A DNA stretch of 64,000 nt from NCBI RefSeq assembly GCF_001307155.1, contig NZ_CP012830.1, forward strand, positions 2,432,501-2,496,500, written 5' to 3'. Under the pieces are notes generated by a model. It saw nothing but the letters and a program-made list of their open reading frames with translations, searched no databases and was not told the DNA's origin. The DNA comes from Pseudomonas fluorescens. GTDB lineage: Bacteria; Pseudomonadota; Gammaproteobacteria; Pseudomonadales; Pseudomonadaceae. A program made the position numbers and the translations under genes. Shown piece by piece: positions 1 through 9,635 of this stretch; position 1 is the first letter of the stretch; each line of letters opens with the position of its first letter.

Positions 1-398
<398 letters not shown>

Positions 399-559
399 TA
401 TAACACCCAAGCAATCTGCATGCTTCGAGAGAAGAGCCAGATTGCGGTGTGTGAAGACGAAACGAACCGAAAGTTCGAGCTGCTCACAAACACCGAGATC
501 TATCACATACCCAATTTGCTGAAGCGAGACCAACAGGTCACGACTCAGTACCCGAATTT

Positions 560-675
560 CTTGACGACCATAGAGCATTGGAACCACCTGATCCCATCCC
601 GAACTCAGCAGTGAAACGATGCATCGCCGATGGTAGTGTGGGGTTTCCCCATGTGAGAGTAGGTCATCGTCAAGA
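560..675 (+). rRNA. rrf: 5S ribosomal RNA, copy 1
   Basis: Canonical gamma-proteobacterial 5S rRNA. The 5' strand CTTGACGACC pairs with the 3' strand GGTCATCGTCAAG, and the core GGAACCACCTGATCCCATCCCGAACTC motif family is present. It is followed directly by an intrinsic terminator. A second, almost identical 5S gene follows about 105 bases downstream. This copy has four Gs in the GTGTGGGG run, one fewer than copy 2. Ends are accurate to a few bases. Confidence 0.97.
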
Positions 676-685
676 TTAAATTCCG

Positions 686-721
686 AAACCCCAATTGCGA
701 AAGCAGTTGGGGTTTTGTTTT
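686..721 (+). terminator. Intrinsic terminator after 5S copy 1
   Basis: Stem AAACCCCAATTGC / GCAGTTGGGGTTT with a GAAA loop, followed by a T-rich tail. It lies 10 bases after the first 5S gene, so the second 5S gene is expressed by readthrough or from its own promoter. Confidence 0.85.
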
Positions 722-779
722 AAGTAGAAGTCACCAATTTTGCCGGCACGTATGCTTCATACGGGCTGGTCACAGAATT

Positions 780-896
780 TCTTGACGACCATAGAGCATT
801 GGAACCACCTGATCCCATCCCGAACTCAGCAGTGAAACGATGCATCGCCGATGGTAGTGTGGGGGTTTCCCCATGTGAGAGTAGGTCATCGTCAAG
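780..896 (+). rRNA. rrf: 5S ribosomal RNA, copy 2 (tandem duplicate)
   Basis: Second complete 5S rRNA gene, matching copy 1 base for base except for one extra G in the GTGTGGGGG run near 858-865. Tandem 5S genes occur in some Pseudomonas rrn operons. The 58 bases between the copy-1 terminator and this gene contain no recognisable tRNA. Its own intrinsic terminator follows. Confidence 0.96.
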
Positions 897-907
897 ATTG
901 AATTCCG

Positions 908-942
908 AAACCCCTGTCTGCTTACGCAGACAGGGGTTTTGT
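908..942 (+). terminator. Intrinsic terminator ending the rrn operon
   Basis: Perfect 14-bp stem AAACCCCTGTCTGC / GCAGACAGGGGTTT around a TTAC loop, then a short T run. It ends transcription of the rRNA operon before the chemoreceptor gene. Confidence 0.9.
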
Positions 943-1270
943 CATTTCAGAGGCCGCTAAAGGCTTCAAGCTCCCCGTGAAGACCCTGCCGCCTCGCCCT
1001 CCTGCGCGATGATTGGTGCAGAGCGCCTGTGCTGCATGATCAAGCGTCATCAAAAAAACGTAGGTTGAAAGCTCTAGCACGCCATTTAGCGGGTTCATGC
1101 AGGGAAAGACGTGCGTTTTGCATAAAAGCCTAAGTTTTCTCGGATCTGTGCCGAAAGACTGGTGAGACATGCGTGCACCAAAGTAGAGCCGCCTTAGAAC
1201 GGTCTACGGCGTCACATGGAATGTTGCACCCGGAACGCATCCCCACTCCTTGCATAAGAAGTCCCATGAA
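943..1270. other. Intergenic stretch between rrn operon and chemoreceptor gene
   Basis: About 330 bases without a convincing gene. Short open frames here lack a ribosome binding site and coding character. It presumably contains the promoter of the downstream chemoreceptor. I see no clear -35/-10 pair, repeat or RNA. Confidence 0.5.
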
Positions 1271-3151
1271 ATGAATCTCAAGTTCAGCCATAAAATCCTT
1301 TTGGCCGCTTCAGGCGTAGTGGTTCTGGCTTTTGCGTTGTTCACTTTGTACAACGACTACCTGCAGCGGAATACCATCCAGCAAAACCTCGACTCCTCCG
1401 TCCAGCAAGCCGGCGATCTGACGGCCAGCAGCGTCCAGAACTGGCTGAGTGGGCGAATCCTGGTACTGGAAAACCTCTCCCAGAACGTCGCGCACCAAGG
1501 CGCCAACGCAGACTTTGCCGGGCTGGTCGATCAGCCGGCCTTCACCTCGAATTTCCAGTTCACCTACGTCGGTCAGTCCAATGGCGTGTTTACCCAACGT
1601 CCTGACGCCAAAATGCCCGATGGTTACGATCCACGTCAGCGCCCTTGGTACAAGCAGGCCGTAGCTGCCGACAAAACCATGCTCACGCCGCCCTACATGG
1701 CCGCTGTTGGCGGGCTGGTGGTGACGATCGCCATGCCGGTGAAGAAGAACGGTGAACTGCTTGGCGTCGTCGGTGGTGACCTGAGTCTGGAAACCCTGGT
1801 GAAGATCATCAACTCGGTGGACTTCGGTGGTATCGGTCATGCGTTCCTGGTCAGTGCTGACGGCCAGGTGATCGTCAGCCCGGACAAAGACCAGGTGATG
1901 AAGAACCTCAAGGACATCTACCCAGGCTCGAACGTACGCATCGAGCGGGGGAATCAGGAAGTGCTCCTGAACAAGCAGGCGCGCATCCTGTCCTTTACCC
2001 CGGTTACCGGCTTGCCGAATGCTGAGTGGTACATCGGCCTGACGATCGATAGGGATAAGGCTTATGCGCCACTGAGCAAATTCCGCACGTCGGCACTGAT
2101 TGCGATGTTCATCGCGGTGACCGCAATTGCCGTGCTGCTGAGTCTGTTGATTCAAGTGCTGATGCGTCCACTGACCACCATGGGCCGTGCGATGCAGGAC
2201 ATCGCTCAAGGCGAAGGCGATTTGACTCGCCGTCTGGCGGTGGAAAGCAAAGACGAGTTTGGTGAATTGGGCGGTGCCTTCAACCAGTTCGTGGAGCGGA
2301 TTCACGCGTCGATTTCCGAAGTGTCGTCGGCCACGCGCCAGGTACATGACCTGTCGCAACGGGTCATGGCGTCGTCGAATGCTTCGATCATCGGCTCTGA
2401 TGAGCAAAGCGCACGGACCAATAGCGTGGCGGCAGCGATCAACCAACTGGGTGCGGCCACTCAGGAGATTGCCCGTAACGCAGCGGACGCGTCGCAACAC
2501 GCCAGCGGTGCCAGTGAGCAAGCTGACGACGGTCGTCAGGTGGTGGAACAAACGATTTTGGCGATGACCGAGTTGTCGCAAAAAATCAGCCTGTCGTGCA
2601 CCCAGATTGAAACCCTGAACGCCAGCACCGACAACATCGGGCACATCCTCGATGTGATTAAAGGCATCTCGCAGCAGACCAACTTGCTGGCTCTCAACGC
2701 GGCCATCGAAGCGGCGCGGGCGGGTGAAGCCGGACGTGGTTTCGCGGTGGTGGCGGACGAAGTGCGCAACCTGGCCCATCGCACTCAGGAGTCGGCAGAG
2801 GAGATTCACAAGATGATCACCTCATTGCAGGTCGGCTCGCGTGAAGCGGTATCGACCATGAATGCCAGCCAGGTATCCAGTGAGGAAAGCGTCGAAGTGG
2901 CGAATCAGGCCGGTGCGCGGTTGATCAGCGTGACCCAGCGGATCACCGAAATCGACGGCATGAACCAGTCGGTTGCGGCCGCAACGGAAGAGCAGACGGC
3001 AGTGGTGGAAACCCTGAACGGTGACATCAATCAGATCAACCTGCTGAACCAGCAGGGCGTGGCCAACCTCAACGAAACATTGAAGGATTGCGATGCCTTG
3101 TCGCTGCAGGCCAACCGCCTGAAGCAACTGGTAGATAGCTTCAAGATTTAA
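1271..3151 (+). CDS. Methyl-accepting chemotaxis protein with dCache ligand domain (probable amino-acid receptor)
   Basis: A 626-residue transmembrane chemoreceptor. TM1 is at about 10-29, a periplasmic dCache domain at about 35-270, TM2 at about 280-302, then a HAMP domain (with GEGDLTRRL) and a cytoplasmic coiled coil. The signalling hairpin has the signature [18 protein letters not shown]. In the sensor, Tyr119, Arg124, Trp126, Tyr127 (within [12 protein letters not shown]) and Asp170 match, at nearly the same spacing, the amino-acid-binding motif described for dCache receptors of the PctA family. It probably senses amino acids and signals through CheW/CheA at the cell pole. I chose ATG 1271 because TTG 1250, seven codons upstream, has no better ribosome site. 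The gene stands alone and ends at a bidirectional terminator. Family assignment is sure; ligand class is inferred. Confidence 0.93.
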   Translation: MNLKFSHKILLAASGVVVLAFALFTLYNDYLQRNTIQQNLDSSVQQAGDLTASSVQNWLSGRILVLENLSQNVAHQGANADFAGLVDQPAFTSNFQFTYVGQSNGVFTQRPDAKMPDGYDPRQRPWYKQAVAADKTMLTPPYMAAVGGLVVTIAMPVKKNGELLGVVGGDLSLETLVKIINSVDFGGIGHAFLVSADGQVIVSPDKDQVMKNLKDIYPGSNVRIERGNQEVLLNKQARILSFTPVTGLPNAEWYIGLTIDRDKAYAPLSKFRTSALIAMFIAVTAIAVLLSLLIQVLMRPLTTMGRAMQDIAQGEGDLTRRLAVESKDEFGELGGAFNQFVERIHASISEVSSATRQVHDLSQRVMASSNASIIGSDEQSARTNSVAAAINQLGAATQEIARNAADASQHASGASEQADDGRQVVEQTILAMTELSQKISLSCTQIETLNASTDNIGHILDVIKGISQQTNLLALNAAIEAARAGEAGRGFAVVADEVRNLAHRTQESAEEIHKMITSLQVGSREAVSTMNASQVSSEESVEVANQAGARLISVTQRITEIDGMNQSVAAATEEQTAVVETLNGDINQINLLNQQGVANLNETLKDCDALSLQANRLKQLVDSFKI

Positions 3152-3167
3152 ACCGTTGCATGGATGC

Positions 3168-3209
3168 AAAAAAACGCGATGAAGTCGGTCTGACTCATCG
3201 CGTTTTTTT
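3168..3209. terminator. Bidirectional intrinsic terminator between convergent genes
   Basis: Fifteen-base arms AAAAAAACGCGATGA / TCATCGCGTTTTTTT flank a 12-base loop. With A and T tracts on both sides it can stop transcripts from the chemoreceptor (plus) and from the pvf operon (minus). Confidence 0.9.
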
Positions 3210-3223
3210 ATGGCGAAAATTCC

Positions 3224-3691
3224 CTACGCAAACAAATTGCGCGCGTTGCTCATCGAGTCATCGGCAAACCCCTGCACGAAGTCCTTGAACCCCGGCATTG
3301 CTTCTGCGCCGCCCTGGGCGGGTTCTGCGATGATGGTCCAGGTTGCGCGCGACTTGCCGGCGCTCAGGGGCTCGACACTCATGGCAGCCCACAACTGACC
3401 AACGCCCAAGGTGTTGTAGACGGTAGTCCAGGTCATGCTCAGCGCCTGGTCGTCGCGGGAGTTGAGTTGTTCGACGACCAGGTTGCCGTCCTTGAAGAAC
3501 TTCTTGCGCAGCGACGACACACCTTCGCCGGTCATCTCGATGTGCGACAGCGCCGGGATGAACTTGTCGAAGCCGGCGAAGTTGCCGACCACTTCCCAAA
3601 CCCGCGACGCCTCGGCGGGTATTTCCACCGACGACACAACGTGGCAGCCGTGCGGGTTTTTGATCAGGGTATCGGGTTGCAGAGTGCTCAT
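3224..3691 (-). CDS. pvfD: SRPBCC / polyketide-cyclase-like protein, PvfD/MgoD-like
   Basis: A 155-residue soluble protein of the START/SRPBCC (polyketide cyclase/dehydrase) fold. VVSSVEIPAEASRVWEVVGNF is a typical first strand plus helix, and a C-terminal helix is present. It is the last gene of a four-gene minus-strand operon and starts 29 bases after the NRPS gene, with a GGAGC ribosome site. In P. syringae the fourth gene of mgoBCAD (mgoD), and in P. entomophila pvfD, encode proteins of this class in the same place. Its chemical role in diazeniumdiolate or pyrazine-N-oxide signal formation is, to my knowledge, not settled. Symbol given from gene order and fold, not from an alignment. Confidence 0.8.
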   Translation of the reverse strand: MSTLQPDTLIKNPHGCHVVSSVEIPAEASRVWEVVGNFAGFDKFIPALSHIEMTGEGVSSLRKKFFKDGNLVVEQLNSRDDQALSMTWTTVYNTLGVGQLWAAMSVEPLSAGKSRATWTIIAEPAQGGAEAMPGFKDFVQGFADDSMSNARNLFA

Positions 3692-3720
3692 GGTCTTGCT
3701 CCATTTCTACGGGTGGTGAA

Positions 3721-6700
3721 TCAGATGAAGTTGATTTCTTTCAGGTAGTCGCAGCCGCGACGCAGCAGCGCCGGAGACTTTTGCGGGTAGTGCGTGCCCA
3801 TTTGCTGCACACCGGCCTGGGCATTGGCGTGGCCGATCATCGAGATGTCGCCGATGTCCTCCTCGAAGCCGTTGAGGTAGAAACCCAGCACGCCAAACAA
3901 CGCGTTATCGCTGTCGACCCGACCCAGTTGCTGTTGCCAGTCGGCGACGCTGACCATTTGAAACTCGCGGCCGGCCTCGCGGAACGAAGCGACGTAGGCG
4001 TCCCAGCTCAGCGGTTCGGGGTTGTGCAGGTTGAACACCGCCTGTTCGGGCTGATAACGGCTGGCGTGAAAGGCGATGAAGCGGGCGAGGAAGTCCACCG
4101 GCATCAAGTCGAAGTTCAGTGCGAACTCCGGCACCTGGCCGAGCTGGATCGAGCCTTTGAGCATCAGCATCAGACGGTTCTTGTGCGGCTGGCAGACGCC
4201 GGTGAGGCTGTTGAAACTGATGTTGCCTGGTCGGTAGAGGTTGACCCGCACCCCGCGCTCGCGAGCACGCTCGAGGATCCGTTCGCCGACCCATTTGGAC
4301 AGGTTGTAGCCGTTCTTGATGTAGATCGGCGGAGTCTGCGCGGCGGGTTGTTCGAGCACTCGCCCCTCGGCGTCGATGGTGCTGGAGGCCGACAGTGTGG
4401 AGACGAAATTGAAGATCTTCTTGCTGCGCCCTTCGCAGAGCCGCAAGCACTCGAAAATCGGCTCGACGTTATCCCGTGCCAACGACTCGTAATCGAGTAC
4501 GTGGTTGACGTTGGCGGCGTTGTGCACCAACGCGCCGAACTCCCGATCCAGCCGCTCATATACCTCCGGCGTCAGGCCCAGTGCCGGTTGCGTGATGTCC
4601 GCTGCGTAGACCCGCACCCGAGTCAGGTCCAGATGCTCCAGACGGTTCTCACGCAGCGATTCGGCGAAGCGCTGCGCAGCACTTTGCCCGGCACCGTCAC
4701 GCACCAGGCACGCGACTTCGCTGGCGCCCCAGGCCAGCAGCGCTTCGACGATATGCACGCCGACGAAGCTGTTGGCGCCGGTAACGATGACCTTGTGCAC
4801 ATCGCCCATTCGGCTGACCGGCAAGGGCTGTACATCGAGCTCGCGGAAGGCATCGGCCAGGGCTTTTTCGCTGAGCACTTCTTCACCGACAGAACCTCTG
4901 ACCAGCGTGGCCAGCCTGGCGATGGTCGGGACTTCGATGAAGCGGTTGATCGAGATGCTGCGTCCGAACTGCTCGCGTATTTGCAGCAACATGCGCGACA
5001 ACAGGATCGAGTGCCCGCCCAGATTGAAGAAGTTTTCGTCGGTGGAAATGTCGCCTGCCGGCAACTCCAGCAGATCGGCCCAGAGCTCCAGCAGTTGCGC
5101 CTCGTCGGCGGACTCGGGTAACCGACGCTGAAGGTTTTCGAGGACACTGACCGGCATCGCCAGCAGCGCCCGGCGATCGACTTTACCGTTGCTGGCAAAA
5201 GGCATGTTCGCCAACTCAGTCCAGGCGATGGGCTGCATGTAGTCCGGCAAGAACTGCTGGGCGTGAGCTTTCAGCGCTTCGCGCGCTGCGCCTGGCTGGT
5301 CTTCCTGGGGTTGTGCGAGGAACGCCAGAATCCTTCGATGACTGTCGATCACTACGGCCACCTGGCGGAACAACTGACTGTCGCGCAAGCAGCGTTCGAT
5401 CTCCTCCGGTTCGACCCGATAGCCGCGGATCTTCACCTGATTGTCTCGTCGTCCACAGAGCTCGATGCCGTCGGCGGTCCACTTCGCCATATCGCCGGTG
5501 CGATAGGCACGCAAACTTTGGCCGCCCGGCAAGGGCAATTGCAGGTAGCGCTCGGCGGTCTGCTGCGGGTTGTTCAAATAGCCCAGGCACACCCCCGGGC
5601 CGACGATGTACAGCTCACCGACGGTCTGCTCGGCCACGGGCTGAAAGTTCTCGTCGAGGATCAGCACCTGGCTGTTGGCAATCGGTGCCCCGAGGCTGCG
5701 ATTGCTATCACCGACTTGCAATTGTCGGGCGGTGATCAGCACTGTGGCTTCGGTCGGGCCATACAGATTGTAGAGCTTGCCTTGCTGGGTCAGCTGTTTG
5801 ATCACATGGGGTTCGCAGACGTCGCCCCCGGTCATCACATGTGCAAGGTCGCGCAACTGATCCAGCGGCAGAATGCTCAGCAGCGCTGGCGGCAAAAACG
5901 CGTGGCTGAGCTGATGATGACGGATCAACTCGACCAGTTGCAGCGGGTCACGACGCTGGTCGTCGTTGGGTACGATCAGCTCGGCGCCCTGGATCAGCGC
6001 CGGAAAAATATCGATCAACGAGGAGTCGAAACTCAGCGATGAAAACTGCAACACCCGACTCCGCTCCGTCAGCCCGACGTAATCGGCATACCACGCGGTG
6101 AAGTGCCCCAGATTGTTCTGGCTGAGCAACACGCCCTTGGGATGACCGGTGGTGCCCGACGTGTAGAGCGCCATGCACGGCGCCTGGCTGCCGGGACGCA
6201 GGCGCATCAACGGCAAGCAGGGATTTGCCTCGCGGGCGTCGATGCCAGTGATGTCGAGCCCGGGCATCTCGTCGCTTAATGGGTGCTGGCCATCGTGCAA
6301 CAACAGCACGGCGCCAGCGTTCTCCAGGATGTACTGCTGACGTTGCAGCGGATGGCTGGGTTCGAGTGGCAGGTACACCGCGCCACTGCCGAGGATCGCC
6401 AGAATGCCGGCGAACAATGCACTGGATTTCGGCAGGCAAATACCCACGACCACCGGTCCCTCAACCGCCCGGTGCTGCTCGATCAATGGCAGCAGCCGTT
6501 GTTGGATTGCCAGGCTCCGGGCGTACAAGTCGCCATAGCTGAGCACCTCACCGGCAATGTGCAGCGCCGGGCGTTCACGGAAGGTTTTGAAACTCTGTTC
6601 GAGCCGCTCGATCATCGGGATTTGCCCGAGTTGCAGCAGCTGCGGTTGCGCGTTGAGGTTTAGCCGGTGGGCATAGGCCAGACTCTCCAGCGTCAACAAG

Positions 6701-7182
6701 CTTTCTTCACGCTGATGACGACCGGGCGTGGCCGTTGCAGCTTGCGTGAAGTACTCGGCATCGCGGGAAAAACGGCTGACCTCAAGCGCCACGCGGTCAA
6801 CCAATTCAGCGATGACTCTCAGGAGCAGCGCCTGGCCATTACCAGAGGCTTCGTCGGCGACGGGGACGCGAGCGATCAGTCGCTGGTCGCCGCTCGATAT
6901 GTAGCGGCACAGCACGTCGATAGGCGGCAGACCGCTGGCGTCTTCAGGTCCCAGGCCCAGGCGCACGCTCAGTTGTGCGCACTCGCCCTGGTCGCGCAGA
7001 CGTTGCGCCGGAATGGCCAGGCTGCCGTCATCGATCAGCAGCTCGGCGTTACCGACCGGTTGTTCGCTCAGGGTGTGGCTGTCGCTCAATCGCGTCAGCG
7101 TATGGCCGTGTTGTTCCAGCTCCAGCGCCAGCTCATTCAAGGCCTGGCTTTGACCGATGAGCAGAATGTCGAGACGTCTCAT
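3721..7182 (-). CDS. pvfC: Monomodular NRPS (adenylation-thiolation-reductase), PvfC/MgoA-like
   Basis: A 1153-residue single-module synthetase. An N-terminal region of about 190 residues without clear motifs precedes an adenylation domain (about 195-680; core YTSGTTGHPKG near 340; NLYGPTEATV; YRTGDMAKW; NGKVDRRAL). The carrier domain has LGGHS with phosphopantetheine Ser near 725. The terminal reductase starts at VTGANSFVG (about 797) with catalytic Tyr959 and Lys963 in YNLSK. This architecture activates an amino acid and releases it reductively as an aldehyde or alcohol. The homologues PvfC and MgoA build valdiazen/leudiazen-type signals from valine or leucine. ATG 7182 is preferred because it has GAGGAG eight bases upstream; a longer frame to 7233 would overlap pvfB and lacks a ribosome site. 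Carboxylic acid reductases share A-T-R order, but the operon context favours Pvf/Mgo. Confidence 0.9.
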   Translation of the reverse strand: MRRLDILLIGQSQALNELALELEQHGHTLTRLSDSHTLSEQPVGNAELLIDDGSLAIPAQRLRDQGECAQLSVRLGLGPEDASGLPPIDVLCRYISSGDQRLIARVPVADEASGNGQALLLRVIAELVDRVALEVSRFSRDAEYFTQAATATPGRHQREESLLTLESLAYAHRLNLNAQPQLLQLGQIPMIERLEQSFKTFRERPALHIAGEVLSYGDLYARSLAIQQRLLPLIEQHRAVEGPVVVGICLPKSSALFAGILAILGSGAVYLPLEPSHPLQRQQYILENAGAVLLLHDGQHPLSDEMPGLDITGIDAREANPCLPLMRLRPGSQAPCMALYTSGTTGHPKGVLLSQNNLGHFTAWYADYVGLTERSRVLQFSSLSFDSSLIDIFPALIQGAELIVPNDDQRRDPLQLVELIRHHQLSHAFLPPALLSILPLDQLRDLAHVMTGGDVCEPHVIKQLTQQGKLYNLYGPTEATVLITARQLQVGDSNRSLGAPIANSQVLILDENFQPVAEQTVGELYIVGPGVCLGYLNNPQQTAERYLQLPLPGGQSLRAYRTGDMAKWTADGIELCGRRDNQVKIRGYRVEPEEIERCLRDSQLFRQVAVVIDSHRRILAFLAQPQEDQPGAAREALKAHAQQFLPDYMQPIAWTELANMPFASNGKVDRRALLAMPVSVLENLQRRLPESADEAQLLELWADLLELPAGDISTDENFFNLGGHSILLSRMLLQIREQFGRSISINRFIEVPTIARLATLVRGSVGEEVLSEKALADAFRELDVQPLPVSRMGDVHKVIVTGANSFVGVHIVEALLAWGASEVACLVRDGAGQSAAQRFAESLRENRLEHLDLTRVRVYAADITQPALGLTPEVYERLDREFGALVHNAANVNHVLDYESLARDNVEPIFECLRLCEGRSKKIFNFVSTLSASSTIDAEGRVLEQPAAQTPPIYIKNGYNLSKWVGERILERARERGVRVNLYRPGNISFNSLTGVCQPHKNRLMLMLKGSIQLGQVPEFALNFDLMPVDFLARFIAFHASRYQPEQAVFNLHNPEPLSWDAYVASFREAGREFQMVSVADWQQQLGRVDSDNALFGVLGFYLNGFEEDIGDISMIGHANAQAGVQQMGTHYPQKSPALLRRGCDYLKEINFI

Positions 7183-7196
7183 GATGTTCTCCTCGG

Positions 7197-8126
7197 CTAG
7201 ATCAGGTAGTCGCTCAAGGCGTCTTGCACGCACGGTGAATCGAGCAGCGAACTGCTGCGGAAAAACCGCACGATGTTGGCAACCAGCGGGTGATGGCGAT
7301 TGATCGGGAAGGCCAGGCCTGCCACTTCGCTTTTGAGTGCGGCCTTGGCGGCATCGCTGATGTGCAGGTGTTCGATCAACCGGAAATCGAACGATTTCTG
7401 AATGTCGTTAGTCAGGTAGTGAGTGATGAATACCGGCAGAATCTTCGCGATCAGTTGGCGGTCGTCTTCGTTAGCCGAGTGCCAATAGATCCGAACCAGC
7501 CGTGACCAGAACCCCGAGTGGCGGCCCTCGTCGAGCAAGTGATCAGCCATCAGGCCCTTGATCGATTGCTTGACCGTGTCGTCCTTGGCGAATGCCGCGA
7601 CGTCGTTGGTCACGGTGCTTTCCGCGATGGCCACGCAGATCAGCTCAACGGCGCTGCGCAGATGTTCCGGGGCCAGCGCCAACGCTGCAGGAATTGCCCG
7701 GCTCAGCTCGATTTCATGCGGCAGTTCGATCGGCGTGATGCCGGTCATGGCCACGGTCTGCTGCATGAAATCCATCGCCACCAGCGCGTGGTAATCCTCA
7801 TCCACCACCACGGTCATGGCGTCATAGCGACAGGCGAACGGGAAGGGCACGGCGAAGCGATTCTTGGCGATGCTGCGGGCGGTCTTGTCGACGATTTCGG
7901 TTTCGAAAATCACCACGTCGTTGATGAACTTGTAGAGCGTCTGCACCAATGCGAAGTCGCGTTGTTCCGGGCATTCGCGGACAAAGGTTTCGCTCAGTAC
8001 CAGCGGTTGGCGGCTCAAGGGATAGATCAGTTTGTCGTCGTTTTCGACCATGCGCCGCGGACGTGTACGGATAGTCGCGCGGTTTTCCCAGGCGTCGGCG
8101 AAGGATTGGTAGTCGGCGGCGTTCAT
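7197..8126 (-). CDS. pvfB: AurF-like diiron N-oxygenase, PvfB/MgoC-like
   Basis: A 309-residue ferritin-like enzyme related to p-aminobenzoate N-oxygenase AurF. Visible diiron ligands are the Glu in FETEIVD, DEDYHA, the Glu in AESTVTND, and the signature DEGRHSGFW. AurF-family enzymes oxidise amino groups to hydroxylamine or nitroso states. In pvf/mgo and in the related ham (fragin/valdiazen) pathway this enzyme supplies N-oxidation for the N-nitroso-hydroxylamine or pyrazine-N-oxide signal. Its ATG overlaps the stop of pvfA (ATGA), and its stop lies 14 bases before the pvfC start, so translation of the three genes is tightly coupled. The substrate may be the free amino acid or a carrier-bound one; the sequence does not tell. 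Confidence 0.9.
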   Translation of the reverse strand: MNAADYQSFADAWENRATIRTRPRRMVENDDKLIYPLSRQPLVLSETFVRECPEQRDFALVQTLYKFINDVVIFETEIVDKTARSIAKNRFAVPFPFACRYDAMTVVVDEDYHALVAMDFMQQTVAMTGITPIELPHEIELSRAIPAALALAPEHLRSAVELICVAIAESTVTNDVAAFAKDDTVKQSIKGLMADHLLDEGRHSGFWSRLVRIYWHSANEDDRQLIAKILPVFITHYLTNDIQKSFDFRLIEHLHISDAAKAALKSEVAGLAFPINRHHPLVANIVRFFRSSSLLDSPCVQDALSDYLI

Positions 8127-8899
8127 GCGCTCACCTCGGCGACTGATTCACGCATGCTCAGGCGCAAGCCGTCCCACAGTGCGATACGGCTTTCCACAGC
8201 GGCGATGGCTGCGGCATAGACGTCTTCTTGTCGTTGCGGATCGCCATCGACCAAGCGTTCCAGGAGTGTTTCGGCGGCGGGGCCGTGGTCTTCGGAGTCG
8301 ACTTCGATGTGCCGCTCCAGGTAGTAACGAAAGGTCGGCGCCTGTTCGATGCCTATGCCCCAATCGTCGAGAATGCGTTGGAACATCTGTGGAATGACGC
8401 TTTCACGGCCATGCAAAAACGCTGCGGCAACGCTGTGCCCCGGCGCATACAGCGCGGTGTGCAAGGTGTGCCGGACGAAGTTCGATGCGGCCGGGTCGAC
8501 GTCCACGCTTTGCAGGGCGACGTCGTAGCTCACGCCTTCCTTTTGCAGGGCGACGAAGCGCTCCACGGCCGCCGTGCTGGCGCCGATTTCGCGCATCGCA
8601 TCCAGGTACAACTCGAAATGGCTGTAGTGACCGTGATCGAGTCGGTCATCGGACTCTTCGCCAAGGACGATTTCGTTGATCAGGCGCGCCGCTTGAGGGT
8701 CTTGGGGCGGTAGCCAGGGCAGCTGCACGCACGTGAGTTCCTGTTGCAGGCGTTTGGTCAGTGACATGAAGTCCCATACAGCAAATACATGGGTTTCCAT
8801 AAAGCGTTGAAGTATTGACAGTGAATGGATCTCGGCAAAGATAGGGTGAGCGCTCAGGGCTGCTTTTTTTTGGTCGAGAAGTGCTTTATTGGGTTTCAT
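8123..8899 (-). CDS. pvfA: DUF3050 haem-oxygenase-like (HDO) metalloenzyme, PvfA/MgoB-like
   Basis: First gene of the operon, 258 residues, mostly helical. Conserved blocks [36 protein letters not shown] and [16 protein letters not shown] are typical of DUF3050. This family has the haem-oxygenase fold and carries acidic and His residues that suit a non-haem iron or diiron site rather than haem. The matching gene in P. syringae is mgoB and in P. entomophila pvfA. It presumably carries out one oxidation step of the signal pathway. ATG 8899 is preceded by AGG; the 3' end overlaps pvfB by four bases. The long AT-rich upstream region should contain the operon promoter. Confidence 0.85.
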   Translation of the reverse strand: MKPNKALLDQKKAALSAHPIFAEIHSLSILQRFMETHVFAVWDFMSLTKRLQQELTCVQLPWLPPQDPQAARLINEIVLGEESDDRLDHGHYSHFELYLDAMREIGASTAAVERFVALQKEGVSYDVALQSVDVDPAASNFVRHTLHTALYAPGHSVAAAFLHGRESVIPQMFQRILDDWGIGIEQAPTFRYYLERHIEVDSEDHGPAAETLLERLVDGDPQRQEDVYAAAIAAVESRIALWDGLRLSMRESVAEVSA

Positions 8900-9039
8900 G
8901 AGAGACCTATAAGTTGTGAGTTAAGTTGTTCGATTGGCAGAGGTTTATTAGGCGAGTTCAAACACGGTGCGGCCTGATCTTTTTAATAGGCGAACAAGTA
9001 CCTCAAACAAACGTTGATGCAGTTCATGGCGTTGGCGGA

Positions 9040-9054
9040 CCTTGCCAGGCAAGG
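9040..9054. promoter_or_regulatory. 15-bp perfect palindrome upstream of pvfA
   Basis: CCTTGCC-A-GGCAAGG, seven-base perfect arms around one base, 141 bases upstream of the pvfA start. Suitable as a site for a dimeric regulator. No gene covers it. Confidence 0.5.
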
Positions 9055-9124
9055 CGTTGCGTGTGTCGATGGTGCTTGGCGGTCAGATGCCGAGATAAGT
9101 CTTACAGACCTTGGCATTGACCGT

Positions 9125-9158
9125 GCCGACAAGTACGCGGGAGCTTGAAGTTGTCGGC
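9125..9158. promoter_or_regulatory. Inverted repeat GCCGACAA / TTGTCGGC upstream of pvfA
   Basis: Two perfect eight-base arms separated by 18 bases. If transcribed from the AT-rich region just beyond it, it would form a hairpin in the pvf leader; otherwise it could be an operator. The left arm runs into one of the repeated CAAGT motifs. Confidence 0.45.
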
Positions 9159-9635
9159 GGAGAAAAATTAATACATGAAACAAGTAGCGGGCAAGTGTTT
9201 TTTATAATATTTGTCAAGTGTATTTTTTTTGGCGCGACAAGTTTCGATAAAACTTCTGGATTAAGTTTTATTGGGATGAAGTTGTTCCTTCCGGCTTATA
9301 TAAGTCAGAATTTAAATGAGTGAATGCCTCACTCGGAGCAACTTTGTATCTGGGGAGTTGATGTTTTTTTTGATGTGGTGGGCAGGAGGAGGGCACGGCC
9401 CATCTCTTCCCGTCCTTTGGCAAGCCTCCTTTTGTTCGTCCATCACGCGAGGGCTGTGCAGGCAGATTTACACGCCGCTCGTCCTTTTTTAGTCGGCAAG
9501 CCAAGAGTGAGCCCAAAAAACCAGTACTGCTATCACTGGCGCAGGGAGGGGCAGGGGTTTTCAGGGGGGGAAGAAGGGATTGGTGTCGCCAGCGCTTCTC
9601 GAGAACCTGTGCCTCATGGCGCAGGCGTCAGGTGC

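Larger units (their letters stand above)
8900..9635. promoter_or_regulatory. Long AT-rich regulatory region upstream of the pvf operon
   Basis: About 740 bases without a convincing gene; open frames here overlap the thioesterase gene or lack coding character. The part at 9160-9350 is much richer in A and T than the surroundings, including TTTTTTATAATATTTG. On the operon strand it offers TTGACA at about 9212-9217 and TATTAA near 9168, but no -35/-10 pair with ideal spacing. Two clean inverted repeats (9040-9054 and 9125-9158) and six copies of CAAGT (starting 8995, 9130, 9181, 9192, 9215, 9238) lie between this AT-rich DNA and pvfA. I infer that it contains the operon promoter and binding sites for one or more regulators. 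Confidence 0.6.

Noticed and set aside
420..614. Small open frames on both strands between 23S and 5S
   Set aside because: They lie in the rRNA spacer and inside the 5S gene.
1310..2809. A 499-codon minus-strand frame over the chemoreceptor gene
   Set aside because: High-GC antisense shadow; the plus strand encodes all chemoreceptor motifs.
3721..7182. Classical carboxylic acid reductase
   Set aside because: A-T-R order is shared, but the operon partners (AurF-like and DUF3050 enzymes, SRPBCC protein) identify the pvf/mgo type.
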